From: [Actinomadura] parvosata subsp. kistnae
GTDB taxonomy: Bacteria; Actinomycetota; Actinomycetes; Streptosporangiales; Streptosporangiaceae
Reading direction: 5' to 3'
DNA: 64,000 bases
Assembly: GCF_900323885.1 (NCBI RefSeq)
Contig: NZ_OOHJ01000022.1
Coordinates: forward strand, 496,001 to 560,000
In this document: positions 51,412-62,061 of the stretch, piece after piece
Layout: each line of letters opens with the position of its first letter
Position numbering within the stretch: position 1 is the first letter of the stretch
Translations under genes and position numbers: made by a program
Notes under the pieces: model-generated
Databases searched by the model: none
Told to the model about the DNA's origin: nothing
The model's input: the letters and a program-made list of their open reading frames with translations, nothing else

Positions 51412-52467
51412 GTGACTCCGACTCCTCGACGCGCGCCCCGCACCGCCGCCGCGCCCAGCATCCGGGATGTCGCCGCCGCCGCGGGAGTCTCGTACCAGAC
51501 CGTCTCGCGCGTGCTGAACGAGTCCCCGCGCGTGCGCCCCGAGACCCGCACGGCGGTGCTGGCGGCGATCGAGAGCCTCGGCTTCCGTCCCAGCCGCACC
51601 GCGCGCGCCCTCAGCCTGGGCCGCGCCCGCGGCATCACCGTGGTCACCTCCAACACCGTCCTGTACGGCTACGCCGCCACGCTCCAGGGCCTGGAGGAGG
51701 CGGCCAGGGCCGAGGGGATGGCCATGGGCATCAGGGTCGTCGAGTCGGCCGAGCCCGCCGAGGTGAAGCAGACGGTCGACTACGTCGGAGACGCCAGTGC
51801 CGGCGGGGTGGTGGTGATCGCGTTCGACCCGCTCGGCATCGCGGTGCTGGAGGCGCTGCCCGAGCACGTGCCGGCCGTGGCCGCCGCCGAGCCGGCCGCC
51901 CCCGACCGGGGCCGTGTGGCCATCGCGCTCGACGAGCGCCGCGCCGCCGCCGACGCCACCCAGCACCTCCTCGACCTCGGGCACCGCACCGTCCACCACG
52001 TCGCCATCCCGTCCGAGGGCGGGCGCGAGGGCGCCGTGCCCGGCGGGCGGCTCGCCGGGTGGCGCGACGCGCTGCGGGCGGCCGGGGCGCCCATCCCCGA
52101 GCTGATCGGGTGCGGGTGGGACATCCGCTCGGCCTACGCGGCCGGGCAGCGGCTGGCCTCCTCCCCCGACGTCACCGCCATCCTGTGCGGCAACGACGAC
52201 ATCGCGCAGGGGGTGCGCAGGGCGCTGTACGACGCGGGCAAGGACGTGCCCGGCGACGTCAGCATCGTCGGGTTCGACGACATCCCGGGGTCGGCGTACT
52301 GGACGCCCGCGCTGACCACCGTCCGCATGGACTTCGCCGGGCTCGGCCGGGCCTGCTTCCACGCGGCGGTGGCCGAGCTGACCGGCGGCCCCCAGCCCGA
52401 GCCCGCCCTCACCCCACCGGCCCTGGTGCTCCGCGAGTCCACCGCCCCGCCGCCCCATCACCCCTGA
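51412..52467 (+). CDS. LacI-family regulator of the alpha-galactoside genes
   Basis: The 351-residue regulator has the helix-turn-helix IRDVAAAAGVSYQTVSRVLNESPRV (about 16-40), the hinge and a complete sugar-binding-like effector domain ending in LVLRESTAPP. GTG 51412 is chosen; GTG 51406 would overlap the ligase stop (GTGA). The gene directly precedes an alpha-galactosidase and a sugar ABC transporter, and two matching palindromes lie in the gap after it. Repression relieved by a galactoside is the likely mode. Confidence 0.92.
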   Translation: MTPTPRRAPRTAAAPSIRDVAAAAGVSYQTVSRVLNESPRVRPETRTAVLAAIESLGFRPSRTARALSLGRARGITVVTSNTVLYGYAATLQGLEEAARAEGMAMGIRVVESAEPAEVKQTVDYVGDASAGGVVVIAFDPLGIAVLEALPEHVPAVAAAEPAAPDRGRVAIALDERRAAADATQHLLDLGHRTVHHVAIPSEGGREGAVPGGRLAGWRDALRAAGAPIPELIGCGWDIRSAYAAGQRLASSPDVTAILCGNDDIAQGVRRALYDAGKDVPGDVSIVGFDDIPGSAYWTPALTTVRMDFAGLGRACFHAAVAELTGGPQPEPALTPPALVLRESTAPPPHHP

Positions 52468-52581
52468 TCCCGGCGATCGCGCTCACGTCGTCTTCGTGCG
52501 GGCCCGTCATGCGCGGGCCGGTGTCGCGGGGGCGGGAAACCGGCGTGTAACGATCCCGCAAAGAGGGGTTCCCTCGTTGGC

Positions 52582-52626
52582 GTGTGACCGCTCACACTGA
52601 GGCGCATGCATGTGACCGGTCACATG
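52582..52626 (+). promoter_or_regulatory. Two palindromic LacI-type operators before the alpha-galactosidase
   Basis: GTGTGACCGCTCACAC (52582-52597) has perfect six-base arms, and CATGTGACCGGTCACATG (52609-52626) is a perfect 18-bp palindrome. Both share TGTGACCGSTCACA, and their centres are 28 bp apart. They sit 25-70 bp before the chosen alpha-galactosidase start, directly downstream of the LacI gene, whose product is the expected ligand. Confidence 0.8.
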
Positions 52627-52650
52627 GCTGTTGAGGAAAGCGAGATCGTG

Positions 52651-54846
52651 ATGCCTGCTGACGTCGTCGAGACCGTGCGCTGGGGGCACACCGGCCTCAC
52701 CGCCGTCGTGGAGATCCACCCGGACGGCCCCGTGTCGCTGCGCGACCTGTCGACCGGCGCACTGGCCGCAGAGCCGCCCGCAGTCCCGTCCGAAGCCCAG
52801 TCCGCAGCGCCGTCCGAAGGGCTGTCCGCAGTGACGTCCGTGGCGCCGGCCGCAGTGCCGTCCAGCTTGTCGGCGCGCGTGGCCCAGCCGCTGGTGGAGG
52901 TGCTCGTGCCGGGCGAGGGGCGGGCCAGGGCCTCGCAGCGGCTGTCCGAGACGGCGGTGGGCTGCCGGTTGCGGTACGCGGGGTCCGCGCGGTCGATCGC
53001 GGACGGCTGGCACGAGTTGCGGATCCGGCTGCGGGACGAGACCTCCGGCCTCGACGCCGAGCTGGTCATGCGCTCCCCCGACGGCGTGCCCGCCGTGCAG
53101 ACAAGGGTCCGGGTGACGAACACCGGCGAGCACCCGGTGCCGCTGCTGGCGGTCACCTCGTTCGCCGCGATCTTCCCCGCGAGCCGGGCCGGCGGCCTCG
53201 ACCTGCTGTACGCCGACAGCGAGTGGCTGGGCGAGAGCCGCTGGGCCAGGCGGCCGTTCGGCGAGCACGTTCCCGACCTCGGGCTGCCCGGTCACGGCCA
53301 GCACGGCAAGGGCGCGTTCGCCCTGACCAGCCAGGGCACGTGGTCGAGCGGCCGGCACGTGCCCATGGGCGGCCTGACCGACCGGGAGAGCGGCCGCACG
53401 TGGTTGTGGCAGATCGAGCACAACGGCCCGTGGCGGTGGGAGACCGGCGAGCGGCTGGACGGCGCATACGTCGCCCTGTCCGGCCCGACCGACCTCGACC
53501 ACCAGTGGAGCGAGCTGCTCGCCCCCGGCGAGTCGTTCACCACGGTCCCGGTCGCGGTGACGGTCAGCGGGGACGGGCTGGAGGGCGCGGTGGCGGCGCT
53601 GACGGCGTACCGGCGGGCGCTGGTGCGTCCGCATCCCGACCGGGCCACGCTGCCCGTCGTCTTCAACGACTACATGAACACGCTCATGGGCGACCCCACC
53701 ACGGACAAGCTCCTCCCCCTCATCGACGCCGCCGCCAGGGCGGGCGCGCAGGTGTTCTGCGTGGACGCCGGCTGGTACGACGACGGCGGCGACTGGTGGG
53801 ACAGCGTCGGCGAGTGGCAGCCGTCCCAGACGCGCTTCCCGGATGGCTTGGAGGAGGTCCTGGCCCGGATCGCGGGCCACGGCATGACGCCCGGCCTGTG
53901 GCTGGAGCCGGAGGTGATCGGCGTGCGCAGCCCGATGGCGGACAAGCTGCCGGCGGAGGCGTTCCTGCGGCGCGGCGGCGTCCGGGTGGCCGAGCACGGC
54001 CGCTACCACCTGGACCTGCGCCACCCGGCGGCGGTCGCGCACCTGGACCAGGTGGTGGACCGGCTGGTGGAGGAGCTGGGCGTCGGCTACTTCAAGCTCG
54101 ACTACAACATCAACCCGGGCGCGGGCACCGACGTGGCCGCCGCCAGCGTCGGCGCGGGCCTGCTGGCGCACAACCGGGCCCATCTCGCCTGGCTGGAGCG
54201 CGTCCTGGACCGCCACCCCCACCTGGTGCTGGAGAACTGCGGCTCGGGCGCGATGCGCATGGACTACGCGATGCTGGCGCGCCTGCAGCTGCAGTCCACG
54301 AGCGACCAGCAGGACTTCCTGCGCTACCCGCCGATCGCGGTCGCCGCGCCGCTGTCGGTGCTACCCGAGCAGGCCGCGAACTGGGCCTACCCGCAGCCGG
54401 GGATGAGCGGGGAGGAGATCGTGTTCACGATGTGCACGGGCATCCTGGGCCGGCTCTACCTGTCGGGCGACCTGCCCCGGATGGCGCCGCAGCAGCTCGC
54501 CCTGGTCGAGGAGGGCGTGCGGGTCCACAAGGGCCTGCGGGGCGACCTGCTGCGCGGCGTCCCGTGCTGGCCGCTGGGCCTGCCCGGCTGGGACGACCCG
54601 TGGCTCGCCCTCGGCCTGCGCGCCGGGGACACCACCCACCTGGCGGTCTGGCGCCGGCCGGGAGCCGCGCCGGCCGCCGTGCTGCGCCTGCCCCACCTCG
54701 CCGGACGCGACCTCACCGTGGAGATCGCCTATCCCGCCGCGGCGGGCGGCTGGACCTGGGCGTGGGATGCGCGGGCCGCCGAGCTGACCGTCACCGCCTC
54801 CACTTCCGCACCCACCGCCCGCATCCTCCGTGTCCGTCCCCTCTGA
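52651..54846 (+). CDS. GH36 alpha-galactosidase
   Basis: The 731-residue enzyme has the GH36 layout of an N-terminal beta-sandwich, a TIM barrel and a C-terminal beta domain. The barrel shows VFCVDAGWYDDGGDWWD, GLWLEPEVIG, the nucleophile in FKLDYN (D484) and the acid/base in STSDQQDF (D552) after ENCGSGAMRMDY. No signal peptide is seen, so it hydrolyses imported melibiose- or raffinose-type sugars. ATG 52651 is chosen because GAGGAAAG precedes it and the upstream in-frame ATG at 52606 would put the operator inside the gene. An ALAAEPPAVPSEAQSAAPSE linker-like insert near 40-65 is unusual. Confidence 0.93.
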   Translation: MPADVVETVRWGHTGLTAVVEIHPDGPVSLRDLSTGALAAEPPAVPSEAQSAAPSEGLSAVTSVAPAAVPSSLSARVAQPLVEVLVPGEGRARASQRLSETAVGCRLRYAGSARSIADGWHELRIRLRDETSGLDAELVMRSPDGVPAVQTRVRVTNTGEHPVPLLAVTSFAAIFPASRAGGLDLLYADSEWLGESRWARRPFGEHVPDLGLPGHGQHGKGAFALTSQGTWSSGRHVPMGGLTDRESGRTWLWQIEHNGPWRWETGERLDGAYVALSGPTDLDHQWSELLAPGESFTTVPVAVTVSGDGLEGAVAALTAYRRALVRPHPDRATLPVVFNDYMNTLMGDPTTDKLLPLIDAAARAGAQVFCVDAGWYDDGGDWWDSVGEWQPSQTRFPDGLEEVLARIAGHGMTPGLWLEPEVIGVRSPMADKLPAEAFLRRGGVRVAEHGRYHLDLRHPAAVAHLDQVVDRLVEELGVGYFKLDYNINPGAGTDVAAASVGAGLLAHNRAHLAWLERVLDRHPHLVLENCGSGAMRMDYAMLARLQLQSTSDQQDFLRYPPIAVAAPLSVLPEQAANWAYPQPGMSGEEIVFTMCTGILGRLYLSGDLPRMAPQQLALVEEGVRVHKGLRGDLLRGVPCWPLGLPGWDDPWLALGLRAGDTTHLAVWRRPGAAPAAVLRLPHLAGRDLTVEIAYPAAAGGWTWAWDARAAELTVTASTSAPTARILRVRPL

Positions 54847-54864
54847 GCTGAAAGAAGCCGAACC

Positions 54865-56171
54865 GTGAAGCTCGCACAGCGTGTCGCCGCCGCGTCGGCC
54901 CTCGTCCTGGCCGTCGCGGCCTGCAGCGATCCCGCCGCCGGCCCCGCCGCGGCACCCGCCACCGGGTCCGCCCCGCCGCCTGGCCCTCCCCGACCGCCCG
55001 CCTGGACGGGGTCACGCTCACCATCTGGGCCGCCCAGAACAGCAACACCGTGCCGAAGGCCGTGACCGACGCCTTCACCCGGACGACCGGGGCCAAGGTC
55101 GAGGTCGTCACCATCCCGGACCCGTACGAGCAGGGCGTGCAGACGAAGGTCGCCACCGGCGACAAGCCCGACCTGGCCTTCTGGCAGCCGACGGCGTCCA
55201 TGCTGACCGCGCTCAACGCCCGCGCGAACCTGCAGCCGCTGGACGGCGCGCCGTGGCTGGACCAGCTCTCGCCCGAGCTGCGCGACATGACGGGCCTGCT
55301 CGACAAGACCCGCTACGCGGCGCTCATCACGAGCCCGGCCGTCGAGGGCGTCTACTACAACAAGCAGCACGTCAAGGAGCCGCCGAAGAACTTCGGCGAG
55401 CTGGTCGAGCTGGCGCGCTCGCTCAAGGCCAAGGGCGTGACGCCGTTCTTCGAGATGGCCGGCGACAAGTGGGCCACCCAGTGGTGGGTGCAGGTGCAGC
55501 TCGCCGACGCGGCGAAGAACGGCCTGTGGGAGCGGGTCAACACGGGCAAGGAGACGTTCGAGGACAGGACGATCCTGGACGCGATCAAGAAGTACAAGGC
55601 GCTGATCGACGAGGGCCTGTTCAACACCGACATCAGGACCGCGACGTTCGAGGACCAGGGCGAGGCGCTGCTGTCGGGCAAGGCGGCCATGGCGATGCAG
55701 GTGAACTCGTTCTTCGGCCAGCTCCAGGCCAAGGCCGACATGGCGGAGCTGGACGAGAAGATCGGCTTCTTCCCGATCTCGCCGTCGGGCAACGTGGGCA
55801 CGTTCATCCCCGACCAGTCGAACGCGCTGGTGGCCTTCCGCACCGGTGACGCCAAGCGGGAGGCGGCGGCGCGGCAGCTCCTGGCGTACTGGATGGGGCC
55901 GGGGTACGCCGGGTTCGTGGCCGACCGCAAGACGGTGTCGCTGCGTACGGACGTGCCGACCCCGGACGGCGTGCCGCGGGCGCTGAAAGACGTGCACGCC
56001 TCTCTCGGGCAGGCGGTCGGGTCGATGCAGGCGCTCGCCGTCGCCAACCCCGACCTGTACCTGAACCTGGCGGACATGATCACCGGCAGCCTGACGCCGG
56101 AGCAGGTGGCGGCGGCCACGCAGAAGCAGTTCGCCCAGCTCGCCAAGGCCGCCGGCGCGACCGGCTTCTGA
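54865..56171 (+). CDS. Sugar-binding lipoprotein of ABC transporter (frameshifted near 54.97 kb)
   Basis: The N-terminus has a lipoprotein signal with lipobox VAAC (MKLAQRVAAASALVLAVAAC). The first frame then runs off and stops near 55.07 kb. One base out of phase the protein continues as LDGVTLTIWAAQNSNTVPKAVTDAF and runs to 56171 with the full extracellular sugar-binding fold (cluster B/MalE-like), including GKAAMAMQVNSFFGQL. One added base between 54.95 and 54.99 kb restores 435 residues. It is the ligand-binding part of the transporter encoded by the next two genes and lies 18 bp after the alpha-galactosidase, so galactosides are the likely cargo. Confidence 0.88.
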
Positions 56172-56183
56172 GGGAGTCCACCC

Positions 56184-57110
56184 GTGCAGCAGACGCTGAC
56201 CCGCCCGGTGAAGGCCGTCAGGCGGGCGCCCGCCCCGCACGTCGCGCGCGGCCGGACGCACCCGATGTGGTTCCTCCTGCCGGCGTTCGCGATCCTGTTC
56301 GTCTTCTTCTTCCTGCCGACCCTGTTCAACTTCGTCTACGCCTTCACCGACTGGTCCAGCTTCAAGAGCGAGATCCGCTTCGCCGGCGTCGACAACTTCG
56401 CCTACCTGCTGTCGGACGGCACGCTGTTCAGCGCGCTGCGGGTCACGGTGATCTACGCGACGCTGGTGGCGCTGTTCCAGAACCTGTTCGGCTTCGGCCT
56501 GGCGGTGCTGCTGGAGCGGGACACGTGGCTCAACCGGGCCGCCCGCCTGGCCTTCCTGGTGCCGGTGCTGATGTCGGCGCTGGCCGTCGGGTACGTCTTC
56601 CAGGCCCTGCTCAAGCCGGACGGCAGCCTCAACGACCTGCTCTCGGCGCTGACCGGGCAGCGGGTGGACGTCGCCTGGCTGGGCAGCACGACGTGGACGC
56701 TGGTGCTGGCCGCGGTGATCCACGCCTGGAAGTGGATGGGCCTGTCGATGCTCATCTACCTGGCGGGCCTCAAGACGATTCCGGAGGACGTGACGGAGGC
56801 GGCCCGCATCGACGGCGCCACGCCGTGGCAGGCGTTCTGGTCGGTCCGCTTCCCGCTGCTGGCCCCGGCCGTCACGTTCAACGTGGCCACGGCGCTGCTG
56901 GGCTCGATGAACGGGTTCGACATCGTGCAGGCGCTCACCGGCGGCGGCCCGGCCCGCAGCACCGAGATCCTGAACATCTTCATCTACCGCACCTTCGGTC
57001 AGGGCCTGTTCGCGCAGGCCACGGCCATGAGCCTGGTGTTGTTCCTGATGGTCGCGCTGCTGGCCTTCCCGGTCATCCGCGTGCTGCGCAGGAGGGAGGA
57101 GATCCTGTGA
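56184..57110 (+). CDS. Sugar ABC transporter permease (MalF-like)
   Basis: The 308-residue permease has six membrane helices and the EAA loop near the C-terminal third (EAARIDGATPWQAFWSVRFPLLAP), which contacts the ATPase. It starts at GTG 56184 after AGGGAG and overlaps the next permease by four bases. The operon has no ATP-binding gene, so a shared MsiK-type ATPase encoded elsewhere is expected, as is usual in actinomycetes. Confidence 0.94.
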   Translation: MQQTLTRPVKAVRRAPAPHVARGRTHPMWFLLPAFAILFVFFFLPTLFNFVYAFTDWSSFKSEIRFAGVDNFAYLLSDGTLFSALRVTVIYATLVALFQNLFGFGLAVLLERDTWLNRAARLAFLVPVLMSALAVGYVFQALLKPDGSLNDLLSALTGQRVDVAWLGSTTWTLVLAAVIHAWKWMGLSMLIYLAGLKTIPEDVTEAARIDGATPWQAFWSVRFPLLAPAVTFNVATALLGSMNGFDIVQALTGGGPARSTEILNIFIYRTFGQGLFAQATAMSLVLFLMVALLAFPVIRVLRRREEIL

Positions 57111-57982
57111 CGGTCCCCGTCTTCGGCTCCGCCGCCCGCCGCCGGGCCCCGTCGCCGGTGGCGCGCGGGTGGGCGGCCCGGCTGCGGCCGTTCGCGGTCG
57201 TGGCGCTCGTCGTCCCCGTCATGGGGGTGCCGTTGTGGCTGGTCGTCGTCACGGCCGGCAAGTCGCAGGGCGAGGCCCTGTCGCCGGACCTGTCGCTGCC
57301 CTCCCGCTGGCACCTGTGGGAGAACCTGGCGCAGGTGTGGCAGCAGGGCGAGGTACCGATGGCGTTCCTCGGCAGCCTGCTGGTGGTGGCGCCGTCGGTG
57401 GTGCTGGTGCTCACGTTCGGCTCGATGGCCTCGTGGATCCTGGCCCGCCGCGCCTCCCGACCGAACGCGGTGCTGTACGCGCTGGCGATCAGCGGCATCG
57501 TGCTGCCGCCCGCCGTGGTCACGATCGTGCTCCTGCTGCGCCAGCTCGGCCTGGCGGGCAGCCCGGTCGGCATGATCGGGGTGTACGTCGGCATCTACCT
57601 GTCCACGGTGATCTTCTTCGTGACGGGCTTCGTGCGTACGGTGCCGGTGTCGCTGGAGGAGGCCGCACGGATGGACGGCGCCGGGCCCGTGCGGGTGTTC
57701 TTCTCCGTGATCCTGCCGCTGCTGCGCCCGGTGCTGGCCACCGCGACCATCCTCATCTGCCTGTACGTGTGGAACGACGTCTTCTACGCGTTCTTCGTCG
57801 TCGGCGGGCGGCTGGACACGTTGCCGCTGAACCTGTTCCAGGTGGCCAACGCCGGGCTCTACCTCAACAACTGGCACCTGATCTTCGCCTACGTCATCCT
57901 GATGAGCCTGCCGCTGCTGATCGTCTTCGCGATCGCGCAGCGCAGGATCATCTCCGGCATCACCGGCGGCGCCGTGAAGTAG
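57107..57982 (+). CDS. Sugar ABC transporter permease (MalG-like)
   Basis: The 291-residue permease pairs with the preceding one; its EAA loop is EAARMDGAGPVRVFFSVILPLLRP. Six hydrophobic segments are visible. GTG 57107 overlaps the upstream stop (GTGA). It completes the binding-protein/two-permease set for uptake of the galactoside that the GH36 enzyme hydrolyses. The convergent ABC-F gene ends 15 bp after its stop. Confidence 0.94.
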   Translation: MTVPVFGSAARRRAPSPVARGWAARLRPFAVVALVVPVMGVPLWLVVVTAGKSQGEALSPDLSLPSRWHLWENLAQVWQQGEVPMAFLGSLLVVAPSVVLVLTFGSMASWILARRASRPNAVLYALAISGIVLPPAVVTIVLLLRQLGLAGSPVGMIGVYVGIYLSTVIFFVTGFVRTVPVSLEEAARMDGAGPVRVFFSVILPLLRPVLATATILICLYVWNDVFYAFFVVGGRLDTLPLNLFQVANAGLYLNNWHLIFAYVILMSLPLLIVFAIAQRRIISGITGGAVK

Positions 57983-57997
57983 GCGCCAGGTGTGCGG

Positions 57998-59581
<1,584 letters not shown>

Positions 59582-59592
59582 GGAAATACACT

Positions 59593-59677
59593 CCGGAGCT
59601 TAGAAAGGACACACGGGTGACGCGAAGGCGGGTGTCCTGGCTAAGAAGTCCGGGGTGTCGACATGCGGCCCAGTGTA
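59593..59677 (-). promoter_or_regulatory. Leaderless promoter and attenuator upstream of the ABC-F gene
   Basis: On the minus strand a -10 box TACACT (59672-59677) is followed after seven bases by a leader-peptide ATG. In the transcript CCGGACTTCTTAG (59641-59653) can pair with CTAAGCTCCGG (59593-59603), and inside it GGACAC (59632-59637) with GTGTCC (59607-59612). The outer stem includes CCGG of the ABC-F ribosome site and the last half of the leader reading frame. A ribosome held on the leader would break the stem and free the start. Confidence 0.6.
59641..59664 (-). CDS. Seven-residue leader peptide of the ABC-F gene
   Basis: ATG TCG ACA CCC CGG ACT TCT TAG encodes MSTPRTS. It begins at the predicted transcript start of a TACACT promoter and ends about 60 bases before the ABC-F ATG. 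Its last codons form one arm of the stem that covers the ABC-F ribosome site. This is the layout of leader peptides that sense ribosome-targeting drugs. Existence as a translated peptide is inferred, not shown. Confidence 0.5.
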   Translation of the reverse strand: MSTPRTS

Positions 59678-59741
59678 GGCGGGCGTCGCGCCGGCCGGCC
59701 ACGGATTTTCCGGCGGCCGGCGCGTGGTGCCGTGATGTGCG

Positions 59742-60575
59742 CTAGTTCCAGATGCCCGGAACGCCGGCGGGCACGTCGCCCTTGACCTCGGCGCGGTCGA
59801 TGACGTCACCGCGCAGCGGGAGGTTCACCGTGACCTCGCGGCCCCAGTCGCTGAACCGGGTGTCGGACTCGACCTGGACCGTGGTCTTGGCCACGGGCAG
59901 GGTGGCCTTGACCGCCACGCGCCGCACCAGGCCCTTGTCACCGAAGTACAGCGTGTAGGAGATCTTGCCGGTCTTGAAGCGCGTCCCGTAACGGGAGGCG
60001 AACGGCTGGGAGACGGCGGCGAGCTTGGCGGGCTTGATGGTGCCCTTGAGGATGCCGTCCTTCCAGGAGGAGCGGGCCGCCACGAGCGCCTTGAGCGTGG
60101 CCGGGTCGAGGACCTCGACGAGGAGGTTGCTCGGCGGCTGCTTCACGCCCGTGTAGCGGACGTGGGCGGCGTTCTGGGTGAGCAGCGTCTGCTCGACGAC
60201 GGGGCCCGAGACGTAGCTCACGCTGCCGGAGGAGATCAGCCGCACGGGGCCGGCCTGAAGGCCCTCGGTCTCCTTCGGGCTCGACTTCTTCATCTCGCGC
60301 AGCAGCTTGTCGCTGTACTGGACGGTCTGGCCCAGGTCGGACGCGACGGGGCCGCGCGAGCCGAGCCCGAACGTGCCGTCCACGGCGGAGGTGACGACCC
60401 GGTCGCCCGGGTAGGTGATCTTCGCCGTCGCCTGGAGGTTGACGGCGCGGCCCGGCGCCAACTCGGCCTTCAGGGCCGTGACCGGGTCGGAGGCGGAGGC
60501 GGCGGCCTGCGCGGGCATGGCGGTGAGCTGCACCATGCCCGCGACCACGGCGACACCGACGATGGATCGCTTCAT
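59742..60575 (-). CDS. Exported protein of unknown function
   Basis: The 277-residue protein has a Sec signal (about residues 1-24, MKRSIVGVAVVAGMV...MPAQAAA) without a lipobox Cys. The mature part is a beta-rich domain with repeated short strands (ATAKITYPGDRVVTSAVDG, RLISSGSVSYVSG, KISYTLYFGDKGLVRRVAV) that recalls the LppX/LprG-like lipid-binding fold, but this is only a visual impression. ATG 60575 has AGGAAA upstream. It lies between the ABC-F leader and the M14 peptidase on the same strand. Confidence 0.82.
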   Translation of the reverse strand: MKRSIVGVAVVAGMVQLTAMPAQAAASASDPVTALKAELAPGRAVNLQATAKITYPGDRVVTSAVDGTFGLGSRGPVASDLGQTVQYSDKLLREMKKSSPKETEGLQAGPVRLISSGSVSYVSGPVVEQTLLTQNAAHVRYTGVKQPPSNLLVEVLDPATLKALVAARSSWKDGILKGTIKPAKLAAVSQPFASRYGTRFKTGKISYTLYFGDKGLVRRVAVKATLPVAKTTVQVESDTRFSDWGREVTVNLPLRGDVIDRAEVKGDVPAGVPGIWN

Positions 60576-60635
60576 TGGTTTCCTTGGGAACGGTCCGGAA
60601 AGACGCGATCAATCTGGTGCATTCCGGATCTTCCG

Positions 60636-62024
60636 TCAAGCTGAGGCGGCTGGAGTGGTCATCGCCTGCCGCGCGCCGGCCAGGATCGCGCCGTACTGGA
60701 TGGCCACCAGGTGCCGGATCGGGATCGTCTCGTTCGAGGCGCCCGCCTCGGCCTCGGCGCACCACCGGTCGTACGTGCGCGCCAGCTCGCGCGCCTGCGC
60801 GCGGATGGCCGGCCGGACGTTGCCCACGGCCAGCTCGCCCTCCAGCGCCCGCAGCAGCATCCCGCCGAACCTGAGCCGCGCGCTGTGCACCGTGTCGCGG
60901 CAGGAGGCCACCTCGGCGACGGTGGCGGGCCGCTCGTTCTCCGGCGCCGGCGCGCGGACCGCGTGCGTGGCGGCCGTCCCGGCCAGCATCGGGATGAACG
61001 AGCGGGTGGCCCGCAGGAACGGCGAGCTCGTGGACAGCTCGGGCGTGACCGCCGCGAGCACGCCGTCCAGGAGCTCCGAGGTGGCCGTCAGCCGCGCCGC
61101 GAGCTCGGTCAGCACGTCACGGTACGTCCGCCCGGTCGGCGTGGTGTCGCCCGCCGAGGCGTCCGTCCAGTACGGGATCTCGGCCGTCAGGCCCAGCGTG
61201 CCGTACTTCCTGACGTAGGAGTCGCTGGAGGCGCCGCCGACGTGCTCCACCGGGTCCTGGCCGAGCGCCTCGGCGTAGTCGTAGACGTCCTCCATGCTCG
61301 GGGTGAGGTAGAAGGCCGGCTCCAGCTGCTTGACGGACGGGTGCTCGGCCTCGCCGGCGTGCAACGGCACCCCGTACCGGCCGGGCAGCTCCCGCAGCAC
61401 GGCCTGCAGCTCCGGCTCCGGGCGGTTGAGGTAGTAGAAGACGCCGCCGGACTCGCCGTTGTGCAGGGTGGTCAGGAAGGCCGGCCTGGTCTCGTCGATG
61501 AGCCGCATCAGGGCCAGCGTCTCGGGCAGCACACGGTCGAAGTAGGCCCGCTTGTACGCGAACGGGAACGTCCACTCGACCTGCTCGTCACCGGCCGGGC
61601 GGTAGAAGTGCCTGCCGTAGTGCGCCCGCGTGAAGGGGCCCGCGAACCAGCCCTCGTTGAGCCGGGTTCCGTCGGGGTCGAGGCAGCCGACGATGTGCCA
61701 CGTGCAGCCCTCGGCGCGGCGCAGCCCCGCGTCCGCGCACAGGCGGCTCGCCAGGTGGGTGACGGTCAGGCCGCCGATGGGCTCGTTCGGGTGCGGGCCT
61801 GCGGCGACGACCGCGTGGCGGGGGCCGTCGCCGACGGTGAGGCAGAGCATCGGGTCGCCGAGGCGGGACGTGCCGATCCTGCGCAGCGTGGCGACCCCGG
61901 GGTGATCGTCCGCCAGGCGGGCGAGCCGCTGGTGCACCTCGTCCACCGTGGCGAACGTCTTGTGGTCGGGGACGGTGTCGAGCTCTGCTGCAAGGCGATC
62001 GGGCACATCCAAGTGTGCACACAT
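60636..62024 (-). CDS. M14-family zinc carboxypeptidase-like protein
   Basis: The 462-residue protein has an M14 core. The first zinc ligands are in GPHPNEPIGG (H78 and E81), a later LHNGESGG holds a candidate third ligand, and LTAEIPYW carries the catalytic Glu. Between them the CLDPDGTRLNEGWF segment gives the substrate-binding Arg/Asn region. No signal peptide is seen, so it acts in the cytosol, possibly on amino acid amides or small peptides. The C-terminal ca. 130 residues are helical and not part of the core. ATG 62024 lacks a good ribosome site; GTG 62006 is an alternative. Confidence 0.85.
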   Translation of the reverse strand: MCAHLDVPDRLAAELDTVPDHKTFATVDEVHQRLARLADDHPGVATLRRIGTSRLGDPMLCLTVGDGPRHAVVAAGPHPNEPIGGLTVTHLASRLCADAGLRRAEGCTWHIVGCLDPDGTRLNEGWFAGPFTRAHYGRHFYRPAGDEQVEWTFPFAYKRAYFDRVLPETLALMRLIDETRPAFLTTLHNGESGGVFYYLNRPEPELQAVLRELPGRYGVPLHAGEAEHPSVKQLEPAFYLTPSMEDVYDYAEALGQDPVEHVGGASSDSYVRKYGTLGLTAEIPYWTDASAGDTTPTGRTYRDVLTELAARLTATSELLDGVLAAVTPELSTSSPFLRATRSFIPMLAGTAATHAVRAPAPENERPATVAEVASCRDTVHSARLRFGGMLLRALEGELAVGNVRPAIRAQARELARTYDRWCAEAEAGASNETIPIRHLVAIQYGAILAGARQAMTTPAASA

Positions 62025-62061
62025 TTCGTACGCTTTGTCCGCAGGCTCGACCCTTGGTGGA

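Noticed and set aside
59600..59809. 69-codon minus-strand frame upstream of the ABC-F gene
   Set aside because: It runs through the promoter and leader region, has no ribosome site and no family likeness; the seven-codon leader frame explains the region better.
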